Below are positions 40,194 to 47,107 of a stretch of 55,280 nt of DNA, in pieces (positions within the stretch are counted from its first letter, which is position 1; each line of letters begins with the position of its first letter). The DNA is from a virus: IMG/VR virus record IMGVR_UViG_3300033273_000069, positions 1 through 55,280 of that record, one strand, 5' to 3'. A program made the position numbers and the translations under genes. Under the pieces are notes generated by a model that saw nothing but the letters and a program-made list of their open reading frames with translations, had not been told where the DNA came from and did no database searches.

Positions 40194-41360
40194 TTACGCT
40201 GAAACCGCATTCCAGTTTTTGATATAGTGATGCGTCTTGTCTTGCAGTAGTTCCAAACCACACTCGGTTAGGTACTCGTGCTTGACCGCATCCATATCGT
40301 TCGCCTGACGATCACGTAGCAACTGTGTGTCGCGACCTTCCATGTAGCGATACTTCAGGTCAGGGAAGTCGATGATGACTGCCGCATTTTCCATGCCAGG
40401 GATTTGACGGAACTGTGGGTGCAAGTGAACCATCAAGTCGCCCGCGAATGTCGCGTAGCGAGTTAGGTTCACACCGTAAGTACCTTCAACCACTGTTGGC
40501 TGCCAGCGGTCTTTGCCGAACTTCTGCAAGTGACCAGCAACTTTCGCGCCACAGAACATGATCTTCTGGTTGCTTCCGAATGCGAAAACATCTTCGATCA
40601 ATGCACGGTCGAACTGATCTTCAGTCATAACGCCAGATGAACCAGAGCGGTCATTTACGTTAGTGATTGTGTTGATCAAGCCGCCCGTGTAGCGAGTTGG
40701 TTGTGAAGAAGAGCCGTTTGCTTCGTGCTTTTTGCCGAAGAACATGGCACGCTCGATGTCCTGCATGTGCAGTTTAAGAGCTTTCGTAGCCATCTCATCT
40801 TCTTTATCGCCTGTACGAAGGTTAGTCGCACGCAAAGTTTCCGTTACAGTGAACGCTGTACGGAAAATCTGTGTGTAGTTCGACGCCACTGACGCATCAA
40901 AAGAGATGCCTGTTGGTGATGTCGCGCCTTCTTCGTAGGCTGTGCCCGCGATGAATAGTTCATCGCCTGCTGTGATAGTGGCTGCGCCACCACCGATACC
41001 ACGCTCAACAGTCAAAGTCGTTGCTGTACCGTCGCCAGTACAACGCATTACCTCGCCTGTAGCTTGGTTGACAACTAGAGCACCCGCAACTGCGAATGTG
41101 CCTGCGTCGTTGTCTGTGATCGAGATAGTTGTGTCAGAGGCAGTGTTGCCGCTGTCAGCTACTAACGCACGAGCAGGAAGCTCGTCACGGAAGTTTTTAT
41201 ACTCGGGGTCATCAGTTGCTTCTGATGAAGTCATCGCAAGCAGAGCGTTCAGGGGTGCGTTCCCGTTTGGCTCAAGAAGCGAATATAGCTCGCGATAGTT
41301 CTTGGGGCGGAAGTCCGTTGTAAACTGACCAGTGCCCCGCAGTCCTTGAATACCAGCCAT
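40194..41360 (-). CDS. Major capsid protein, SU10/DUF5309-like HK97 fold
   Basis: ATG 41360 follows AAGGAGACTAGCA. The 388-residue product shows the SU10-type capsid features: an N-terminal arm with FRPKNYRELYSLLEPNGNAPLNALLAM, an inserted beta domain (about 70-160), and SNYTQIFRTAFTVTETLRATNLRTGDKEDEMATKALKLHMQDIERAMFFGKKHE, the spine helix. The C-terminal P- and A-domain segment ends GLELLQDKTHHYIKNWNA. It lies directly after the scaffold-like gene, has its own late box and terminator-bounded leader, and is followed by a hairpin, which would allow high, independent expression. Confidence 0.88.
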   Translation of the reverse strand: MAGIQGLRGTGQFTTDFRPKNYRELYSLLEPNGNAPLNALLAMTSSEATDDPEYKNFRDELPARALVADSGNTASDTTISITDNDAGTFAVAGALVVNQATGEVMRCTGDGTATTLTVERGIGGGAATITAGDELFIAGTAYEEGATSPTGISFDASVASNYTQIFRTAFTVTETLRATNLRTGDKEDEMATKALKLHMQDIERAMFFGKKHEANGSSSQPTRYTGGLINTITNVNDRSGSSGVMTEDQFDRALIEDVFAFGSNQKIMFCGAKVAGHLQKFGKDRWQPTVVEGTYGVNLTRYATFAGDLMVHLHPQFRQIPGMENAAVIIDFPDLKYRYMEGRDTQLLRDRQANDMDAVKHEYLTECGLELLQDKTHHYIKNWNAVSA

Positions 41361-41493
41361 TGCTAGTCTCCTTCTAGGTTTTGGTTACTTTATGTGCGAG
41401 GTACTCAAGATCACGCGGAACAATCACGCGAAACCTATCGTCCCATATAGCAACATCGACATAAAAGGAGCCGTAGCGCCCATCGACATTGAT

Positions 41494-41527
41494 TAGATAT
41501 TGTCAGAAAATTCTGTAGTGGTCGTCC
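41494..41527 (-). promoter_or_regulatory. Late-type box, copy 5, in the capsid-gene leader
   Basis: GTGGGACGACCAC (core 41527-41521) follows immediately after the scaffold terminator. TATCTA (41499-41494) lies 21 bases on. The remaining leader to the capsid start is about 130 bases and contains no gene with a standard start codon. Confidence 0.5.
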
Positions 41528-41534
41528 CACATGT

Positions 41535-41560
41535 AAAAAAAATCGGCCCGAAGGCCGACT
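41535..41560 (-). terminator. Rho-independent terminator after the scaffold gene
   Basis: On the minus strand TCGGCC, loop TTCG, GGCCGA and eight T residues. It separates the scaffold unit from the capsid unit. Confidence 0.85.
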
Positions 41561-41563
41561 TTC

Positions 41564-42562
41564 TTAACCCATGCGCTTATTCATAGCGCCCACTGCAAGT
41601 CGTGCGAGGGTATCATCTTGATCAGATGCCGCTGCTTCGCTTGTCGGGCCACCCGATTGAGAACGCAAATACGCCTCACGACGGGACGCCATTTCACGCA
41701 AGCGTTCGAACTCTGGTGTGTTCATTTGGTTTTTGAAGTCGTTGACGACTTTGTTGGTGAGGCCAGCATCTGCAAAGTCCTCGGCAGTGTACCCACGCTC
41801 CAATGCGTACGCACGGAAGTCGTCGATAGCTTCGTCAGGTAATCCTGCCGCCTGCTGTGCGCGGTCTAAGTTGTTACGAATAGACTGCATGATCGCTTCT
41901 TCACGAGAGCTAATTGCTTGCTCGCGAGACTGGTTGCCTTGCTGACCCGCTGCTTGGGCTTGCTGTAGGATTTGCTGCATCATCTGCATCTGCGCACCCA
42001 TAGCCTGCTCCATACGTCCTATACGGTCGATCTGCTCGCGATAGCCTGGGGGAAGTGAAATCGCGTTCTCATCTTCGTACTTCTGGAACTCTTCAGACAG
42101 CTTGGCTGACATTGCCGCCGCGTCACCCTTTTCGGCAGCGACTGGTTGAGCCACGCCAGGTTGCGCTGGGCGGTCGTTGCCCATCTTCGCATTCTTTGTC
42201 ATGGATTTGAGTGCGGCTGCCATAAGTTTAGCAGTGTCCTCTGGGCCACGGCCCGTCTTTTCCATGATTAAGTTTGCGATGTCGTTGATCGGCTTCATCT
42301 GCGCCTGCTTGTAGTTCAGGTCACGATAGCGTTCGTACGTACCCGCAATCTGTGATGGAGATAGCTGACGCTCTTCGTCGCCGATCTTCACGTTGTAGAT
42401 GATTGCGTCCGCTTGCGTCTTATCGCCTTCAGTCTCTGGTGATGCTGCGGCTACTGCTTTTTCTTGTGCAGTTGGCGGCGCGTCTTTCGGTGCTGGGGCG
42501 GGTTCGCCCATTTGCTTTGCGGCGATGCGAGCTACTTGCTCGTTGTCCATTGGGTTAGCCAT
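41564..42562 (-). CDS. Capsid scaffolding protein
   Basis: ATG 42562 follows GAAAGGATAGACA. The 332-residue product is Gln-, Ala-, Met- and Glu-rich and helical. It has a proline-rich disordered N-terminus (PAPAPKDAPPTAQEKAVAAASPETEG), a region YNVKIGDEERQLSPSQIAGTYERYRDLNYKQAQMKPI, and a long Met/Gln coiled coil (IDRIGRMEQAMGAQMQMMQQILQQAQAAGQQ). Composition and position immediately upstream of the capsid gene are those of podoviral scaffolds. It should be made in excess and leave the procapsid. Confidence 0.8.
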   Translation of the reverse strand: MANPMDNEQVARIAAKQMGEPAPAPKDAPPTAQEKAVAAASPETEGDKTQADAIIYNVKIGDEERQLSPSQIAGTYERYRDLNYKQAQMKPINDIANLIMEKTGRGPEDTAKLMAAALKSMTKNAKMGNDRPAQPGVAQPVAAEKGDAAAMSAKLSEEFQKYEDENAISLPPGYREQIDRIGRMEQAMGAQMQMMQQILQQAQAAGQQGNQSREQAISSREEAIMQSIRNNLDRAQQAAGLPDEAIDDFRAYALERGYTAEDFADAGLTNKVVNDFKNQMNTPEFERLREMASRREAYLRSQSGGPTSEAAASDQDDTLARLAVGAMNKRMG

Positions 42563-42839
42563 TGTCTATCCTTTCTGAGCGGCCTTGGCGGCTCGTGGCT
42601 TCTTCAAGTGAAAGCTCGCCCTCAAGTTTGTGGACGAGCCTTTCGGGCAGATTAAGCAGTTGCTCTGCTGCCCATATTGCCCCTCTTTGAAAGTCCATTT
42701 GCTGTTGCGTCATTTCTTGGGTTCGAGCCATAGACAAAGCAAGTTGCAGGATTTCCTGTCTCATTACTTCGTTTACGTGGCCCCACCCTTTACTTTCAGC
42801 GAGGTCTATGATGTCTTTGATCTTGTTCTTGATTGTCAT
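42555..42839 (-). CDS. Helical protein upstream of the scaffold (94 aa)
   Basis: A 94-residue helical protein (KIKDIIDLAESKGWGHVNEVMRQEILQLALSMARTQEMTQQQMDFQRGAIWAAEQLLNLPERLVHKLEGEL). No family was recognised. The ribosome-binding site is weak, and the stop overlaps the scaffold start by eight bases, so translation is probably coupled. It may be a small assembly factor. Confidence 0.65.
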   Translation of the reverse strand: MTIKNKIKDIIDLAESKGWGHVNEVMRQEILQLALSMARTQEMTQQQMDFQRGAIWAAEQLLNLPERLVHKLEGELSLEEATSRQGRSERIDNG

Positions 42840-42855
42840 GGTGAGGGGGTTGAGG

Positions 42856-42963
42856 TTACTTCTTGGTTTTTAGGCCAGAGGGCTTCTTCTTAACGGGTGC
42901 CTTCCCAGCGCGTACTGGTGAGCAGCCCTTCTTTTTGACTGCGCTTTTCTTTCCGTATGCCAT
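42856..42963 (-). CDS. Tiny Lys-rich protein (35 aa)
   Basis: ATG 42963 sits at the stop of the upstream gene and begins MAYGKKSAVKKKGCSPVRAG. The stop is at 42856-42858. The 35-residue product has about a dozen lysines and one cysteine. It is supported by tight packing with three similar small basic genes and by composition. It could be a DNA-compacting or capsid-lining virion peptide. Confidence 0.55.
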   Translation of the reverse strand: MAYGKKSAVKKKGCSPVRAGKAPVKKKPSGLKTKK

Positions 42964-43172
42964 TACTTTTTTCCTTTCTTCCAAGAGATGCGCTTGGAAC
43001 TGGTTTTCTTTTTTGCTGCGCTTGTGCATTGCGCTTTCGTAGGTCGGCAGGCTGGATACGACTTACGCTTCTCACCCTTCTGACGACCACACGGTTTTCC
43101 TGTCTTACAATCTATCCAGCCCTTGCCACCGTTCTGGGCGAACCAAGTACGCAGGCTATTTTTTTCTGCCAC
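42963..43172 (-). CDS. Small basic Cys-containing phage protein (69 aa)
   Basis: GTG 43172 behind GGGG at 8-base spacing is preferred over a TTG at 43199. The product (VAEKNSLRTWFAQNGGKGWIDCKTGKPCGRQKGEKRKSYPACRPTKAQC) resembles a family of small basic virion-associated proteins common in marine phages (DUF5872-like), with four regularly spaced cysteines. It overlaps the preceding gene by 17 bases. A nucleic-acid-binding or head-decorating role is possible. Confidence 0.65.
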   Translation of the reverse strand: MAEKNSLRTWFAQNGGKGWIDCKTGKPCGRQKGEKRKSYPACRPTKAQCTSAAKKKTSSKRISWKKGKK

Positions 43173-43314
43173 TTTTGTTTCCCCAGTTCTTTGCGCCAAC
43201 CTTACGGCACTTGGCGACTGCTCCGCTTGCGTACGCAGAAGGCCACACCTTGTAGCGGGCCTTTACTTTCTTTGCGCAAGCATCGAGCTTCTTCTTTTTC
43301 GCTTTAGCAGGCAT
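43156..43314 (-). CDS. Small basic phage protein, KVWPSAYASGAV family (52 aa)
   Basis: The start is set at ATG 43314 (MPAKAKKKKLDACAKKVKARYKVWPSAYASGAVAKCRKVGAKNWGNK). The longer frame to 43458 overlaps the upstream gene and is probably not used. The VKARYKVWPSAYASGAVAKCRK segment recurs in many marine phages, but its function is unknown. It is lysine-rich with two cysteines. It belongs to the run of five small basic genes between the oxygenase and scaffold genes. Confidence 0.7.
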   Translation of the reverse strand: MPAKAKKKKLDACAKKVKARYKVWPSAYASGAVAKCRKVGAKNWGNKSGRKK

Positions 43315-43318
43315 CGGA

Positions 43319-43411
43319 CTAACCTTGCGTACACGGGCAGTCTTTGTGCTGCATCGTGCCTGACTGCGTTTTCTTGCCGAGCTTTTTGACTTCTTTAGAC
43401 GTCTTAGCCAT
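43319..43411 (-). CDS. Tiny basic Cys-containing protein (30 aa)
   Basis: ATG 43411 is preceded by AAGGACATCGAGAC. The stop at 43319-43321 is four bases before the next ATG. The 30-residue product (MAKTSKEVKKLGKKTQSGTM...) is lysine-rich and ends with two cysteines close together (CPC). It is too short for ordinary gene finding, and is supported by ribosome-binding site, exact fit between its neighbours and similar composition. Confidence 0.5.
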   Translation of the reverse strand: MAKTSKEVKKLGKKTQSGTMQHKDCPCTQG

Positions 43412-43430
43412 GTCTCGATGTCCTTCCTCG

Positions 43431-43691
43431 TTAGCAGTTCCATGCCTTGCGCGACCAATAGTTCGCCGACAGTTTGTTGGAGGTGCCCTTGATGCCACCC
43501 GAACGGGCGCAGTACGACTTCTTGCGTGCAGGCTTAGACTTCTTGATGGTCATCTTGGGATCGCCGAAGCGGATGATCTTCTCTTTGCCGTTCGCACAAG
43601 CCTTCACGATAGACTTTTTCTTAGACCCCGCAGGCGCTCTGCGGGGTTTGTTGCATGGCATATCTTTTTTGCTGGCACGTTTAGCTGGCAT
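43431..43691 (-). CDS. Small basic phage protein, DUF6321-like (86 aa)
   Basis: ATG 43691 follows AAGGAGAAATGCG. The 86-residue product contains GKEKIIRFGDPKMTIKKSKPARKKSYCARSGGIKGTSNKLSANYWSRKAWNC, a pattern seen in a small phage family (DUF6321-like) with conserved RFGD, YCARS and W-x-x-K/C ending. It is highly basic. It opens the run of small basic genes, directly after late-type box 6, so it is probably made in large amounts late in infection. Confidence 0.7.
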   Translation of the reverse strand: MPAKRASKKDMPCNKPRRAPAGSKKKSIVKACANGKEKIIRFGDPKMTIKKSKPARKKSYCARSGGIKGTSNKLSANYWSRKAWNC

Positions 43692-44421
43692 CGCATTTCT
43701 CCTTGAGTGAAGTATCTACTAAAAAGAAAGAACTGTCGTCCCGTAATGCGTCGTTGTTTCTGGTCCTATGTTCATCTTCGACTAATGGTCTTATGCGTGA
43801 AACCATTGAGTTAGTAAGCACCGCATTACTGCTAAAGATAATGCGTTCTTGCTTACCCATGTGAGGCTTAGTGCGGTGTGGCATGAATGAGGGGAATATA
43901 ATCATTCGACCCCTCTTTGCCTCTACGTCAATGCTGTCGTACCACATTGTCGTAGCTCCCTCGGTCATGTGACCGTAAATGGGATAAGCAGGGTTCTTGA
44001 ATATGATCTGACCAGTACCTTCCTCGGCCTGACCATAAAAAACCATACTTAGATGCGAGTTGGGGTGAGTATGCTCTGGGACGTAACAACCCTCGTCATA
44101 GGTTGCTACCCAAGATGTATCTATGTAAAAGTCACCGAACTGTTCGCAGCTATGAAAATACTCTTGGTATAAGGCACACGCGGCTTGGTGAACTTTGGGA
44201 ACCGCGCCAAGAGTGGCGAGGTTGTAATTTGTAAAACTGGTGTAGCCGTACTTTGCATAGTCTTCGGGAGACTTCGCTGTCTTCCCAAACTCCTCACCTA
44301 TTAAGCCACCTTCGCGGTCACGCTCTCGGAGCCTTAGAGTAAAGTCACAAAGTTCATCAGCTATTTCATCACCGTCTGGTAAGTCGCGTACCAGTATGGG
44401 AAAGGAGAAGGGATGGATCAT
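43681..44421 (-). CDS. 2-oxoglutarate/Fe(II)-dependent oxygenase-like protein
   Basis: A 246-residue protein matching the 2OG-FeII_Oxy_5 type. It has WVATYDEGCYVPEHTHPNSHLSMVFYGQ (iron-binding H119 or H123), the strand GQIIFKNPAYPIYGH, GRMIIFPSFMPHRTKPH (H182) and R193 in QERIIFSSNAVL, which would bind 2-oxoglutarate. Phage members of this family are found in marine myo- and podoviruses, often among structural genes. The substrate is unknown: it may hydroxylate a virion or host protein. The 3' end contains late-type box 6 within its coding sequence. Confidence 0.82.
   Translation of the reverse strand: MIHPFSFPILVRDLPDGDEIADELCDFTLRLRERDREGGLIGEEFGKTAKSPEDYAKYGYTSFTNYNLATLGAVPKVHQAACALYQEYFHSCEQFGDFYIDTSWVATYDEGCYVPEHTHPNSHLSMVFYGQAEEGTGQIIFKNPAYPIYGHMTEGATTMWYDSIDVEAKRGRMIIFPSFMPHRTKPHMGKQERIIFSSNAVLTNSMVSRIRPLVEDEHRTRNNDALRDDSSFFLVDTSLKEKCDAS
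43711..43741 (-). promoter_or_regulatory. Late-type box, copy 6, inside the end of the oxygenase gene
   Basis: ATTACGGGACGACAG (core 43741-43735) lies in the last codons of the oxygenase frame, encoding RDDS. GATACT (43716-43711) lies 18 bases on, and the first small basic gene starts 44 bases after the core. Confidence 0.45.
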
Positions 44422-44646
44422 TTAATCTATCCCCATTGCCTCCTTAATTCGCCTAACTATTGACGAGGGTTTTTCGGTTGTCAGAATGAAACCCATGTTC
44501 TCATTCAAGGCAACCTTCGTCAGAACTGATTGGACTTGCCCGTTTTCATCAACAGGCCCGTCTTGTACCGTCATTGTGAACATAACCCTTGACGCATCAA
44601 AAAAGTTTTCTTCGCCAAATTCGTCAACGTAAGTAATAAACTTCAT
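44422..44646 (-). CDS. Unknown virion-block protein (74 aa)
   Basis: A 74-residue protein beginning MKFITYVDEFGEENFFDASRVMFTMTVQDG. Beta-rich, acidic and soluble, with GAGGA upstream at long spacing. No family was recognised. It lies between the fibre-assembly-like gene and the oxygenase with almost no gaps. It may be a cofactor of either, but nothing in the sequence decides this. Confidence 0.6.
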   Translation of the reverse strand: MKFITYVDEFGEENFFDASRVMFTMTVQDGPVDENGQVQSVLTKVALNENMGFILTTEKPSSIVRRIKEAMGID

Positions 44647-44654
44647 GGTGTGCT

Positions 44655-44969
44655 TTAGTCCTCTGCTGCTGATTGTGCTGCTATTGCCTCTGCGTCACGG
44701 TCTGCTTGAGCAGATGATGCTGCTGATGCTTCATTAGGAGACAGTGGCATAGCTGGTAAGTTTGAAAGGTCATCCTCCAACGGATCAGGGATGCTTGCTG
44801 GGTAATCGCGCAGTGCTTGTCTGTACGTCACCCAATCGGCTCGTGCTGTTGCAAAAGCCGCGAATGATGCTGCGTCCTCAATAGAACGCAGCATATCAAT
44901 GTCACTTTGTTTTAGCTTCTCGTTACGTGTTGCGCGACTTGAAGCAAGGATGTCATCACGAATTGTCAT
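44655..44969 (-). CDS. Tail fibre assembly chaperone-like protein (104 aa)
   Basis: The start is placed at ATG 44969 (MTIRDDILASSRATRNEKLKQSDIDML), overlapping the fibre stop. The longer frame lies inside the fibre gene. The signature ADWVTYRQALRDYPASIPDP near residues 48-67 is the W-x-x-YRQALRD motif of tail fibre assembly proteins. The C-terminus is Ala/Ser/Glu-rich. Its position directly after the Gly-rich adhesin gene supports a folding or attachment chaperone for that fibre. Confidence 0.75.
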   Translation of the reverse strand: MTIRDDILASSRATRNEKLKQSDIDMLRSIEDAASFAAFATARADWVTYRQALRDYPASIPDPLEDDLSNLPAMPLSPNEASAASSAQADRDAEAIAAQSAAED

Positions 44970-47101
44970 TATGATTGCCCCGCGATTTTCATTGTTTTCT
45001 TCTCGGTTGTGTAGTTGTACGGATAGCAACGTGTGGTTCCATCAGAAGCTACGCCCCAGATGATTTTCACACCACCTGATCCGCCGTTTCCACCGCCCCA
45101 CGAGGTGCCCGATCCACCACCGCCTGCGCCGTGCATACCGCCTTGGCCTCCACGTTGAAAACTGTTTTCACCGTTGTCGTATTGGTTTTGGCGATAAACC
45201 CCACGAGAGCCGCCAGAGCCACCCCCGCCAGCACCACGGTAGTTGGCGGAACCTTCATAGTAAGAGTTCTCATTTCCCTGCGTACCACCATAACCTGATC
45301 CAGCTTGATCGTTTTGATCTGGGCGGCTGTCTGACTGTGAACCACGAAAGCCTTGACCGTCTAGGCCAGTACCGCCGCCACCGCCCTGACCATAGGTCGA
45401 GGAGTAGTTATTACTATTTCCACCGCCGCCATATTGACCATTAGAGTTGTTGCTATTAACGTTTTGGCCTCTATAACCACCCGCGCCAGTGCCGTGACGA
45501 TCATTAGAATATCCAGCACCACCACCGCCATAGTGCCAGCTATTAGTACCATCGCTTACGCTCGAGCCTTCTGAAGTGCGCATCCCGTAACCACCGCCGT
45601 CACGGCTGTTGTTATAGTTATACCCATTGCCTCTGTTCCAGTAGGTCAAGCCCATAATGCTTTCCCCACCAGTGTAGTTTGAGCTTTGACCATTAGGGTT
45701 GCTGGTAGAGAAGTTGGTGTAGCCGCCTTGCTGCGCGTAAATCAAACAATTCCCCGTAGATGCTCGAATTAAGAAGCTAGGGCCACCACCATATGATCCG
45801 TGATTGCTTTCTGAATAGCGTCCTAGTCCAACACCGACGATAAATTCTTCACCAGGAGTTACGCTAATTCCATTCATCCAACCAAGTCCAGCTCCGCCAC
45901 CACCGTCAGCAGACCAGTTGTACGCGCCCATACCACCGCCACCAATGCAACATGCTGCTATTTGGGTGACGCCAACTGGAACAATCCAACGGAAACGGAC
46001 AGTTTGGTAGTTGCTGCTCGACTGCCAAACTTGTGTATCGCTGTTGTGGAAGCCCAGCGATCCATTCTTTCTATATGCGGTTGTTGTATTGTTTGCATAA
46101 TTCGACGGACTGCTTACGCGAGTTTGCATGTCGTTTGCCCATTCGCAGCCGTAACCATCATTAAAAAGATAGGGAGATGTGTCATACCGATTATCTTGAT
46201 ACCGACGAAGTGCGCCTGTTCCCTTACTAAAGTTAAGGTCTTGCTGTGTTTCAGCAAGACTACGGCTTGCGCCAGAAGTAAAATTTACCCGCGCATTGGC
46301 TGGACTAAACAGTGCAGAACCATATGGGTCGCCGTAGCCTATGTCACCAGTAAAGGTTTGCGAAAAAGTACCAAGCTCAGAACCAAGATTAGCCGTAACA
46401 GTATATTGGTGAGGGCTTGGGTCTTGTTCAATCGCGCCAACATTGGTCACTTTCACCTGACCAGTGGCAGGGTCAATAATTGGCGTTATGCCAGCAGGGA
46501 AGCCCGAAACACCTGATAAGGTAAATATTGCGCCAGAGTATGTTGTGGTTGGCCCATCCGCTAAGACCTGATCGCCAGCCGTGTTTTGCAAAATTTGAGA
46601 GAATTTGTGAACGTTTGTAGACCAAACAGGAGTTGTGCCAGCAGGGAAACGCTTCAACTCGTAATGAATAGTCGCCTCTGTTCCAGCGTTGTCGTAATAC
46701 TTAATAGAAAACGTCGATGTACCCTCTGTCGAAGGTGTGCCATAGATACGGTAAGCACCAATATCAGTATTCGTACTGTCACCATCAGTGGATGACGAAA
46801 CACCAGCAGGTAAGGCTGTTGCCCCATCCGTATAAGTGAACTCGAAAGTACCTGTAGCTGTTTCAAACGCATTGTCGAAATAGATGTACTGATCTTTCGC
46901 TTCAATCGCTGTATTAACATCCATCTTGACGGTAATTGTGTCACCGTCATTCAGGTATCCATCAAAGTTATTATTGTTTGAGTAGATGCTACCTTTGGCG
47001 ATACGAAGCGTACCGCCAGCAGCAGTTGTTCCTGATGCACCGCCGCCACCAAACGTGTACTCGTCACCAGAAATTTTATACTTTCTACGTCTACGTGCCA
47101 T
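44969..47101 (-). CDS. Glycine-rich tail fibre/adhesin (710 aa)
   Basis: ATG 47101 follows GAGGAATAACGACAC. The N-terminal 20 residues are basic (MARRRRKYKISGDEYTFGGGG). Residues 30-260 form immunoglobulin-like beta domains with putative-Ig repeats (TEGTSTFSIKYYDNAGTEATIHYELKRFPAGTTP). The C-terminal 300 residues are extraordinarily Gly-, Asn-, Ser- and Tyr-rich with many GGGG runs, as in the polyglycine-II sandwich adhesins of T-even-like gp38 proteins. It probably makes the receptor-binding tip. The following gene encodes a fibre-assembly-like chaperone. Confidence 0.82.
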   Translation of the reverse strand: MARRRRKYKISGDEYTFGGGGASGTTAAGGTLRIAKGSIYSNNNNFDGYLNDGDTITVKMDVNTAIEAKDQYIYFDNAFETATGTFEFTYTDGATALPAGVSSSTDGDSTNTDIGAYRIYGTPSTEGTSTFSIKYYDNAGTEATIHYELKRFPAGTTPVWSTNVHKFSQILQNTAGDQVLADGPTTTYSGAIFTLSGVSGFPAGITPIIDPATGQVKVTNVGAIEQDPSPHQYTVTANLGSELGTFSQTFTGDIGYGDPYGSALFSPANARVNFTSGASRSLAETQQDLNFSKGTGALRRYQDNRYDTSPYLFNDGYGCEWANDMQTRVSSPSNYANNTTTAYRKNGSLGFHNSDTQVWQSSSNYQTVRFRWIVPVGVTQIAACCIGGGGMGAYNWSADGGGGAGLGWMNGISVTPGEEFIVGVGLGRYSESNHGSYGGGPSFLIRASTGNCLIYAQQGGYTNFSTSNPNGQSSNYTGGESIMGLTYWNRGNGYNYNNSRDGGGYGMRTSEGSSVSDGTNSWHYGGGGAGYSNDRHGTGAGGYRGQNVNSNNSNGQYGGGGNSNNYSSTYGQGGGGGTGLDGQGFRGSQSDSRPDQNDQAGSGYGGTQGNENSYYEGSANYRGAGGGGSGGSRGVYRQNQYDNGENSFQRGGQGGMHGAGGGGSGTSWGGGNGGSGGVKIIWGVASDGTTRCYPYNYTTEKKTMKIAGQS

Positions 47102-47107
47102 GTGTCG

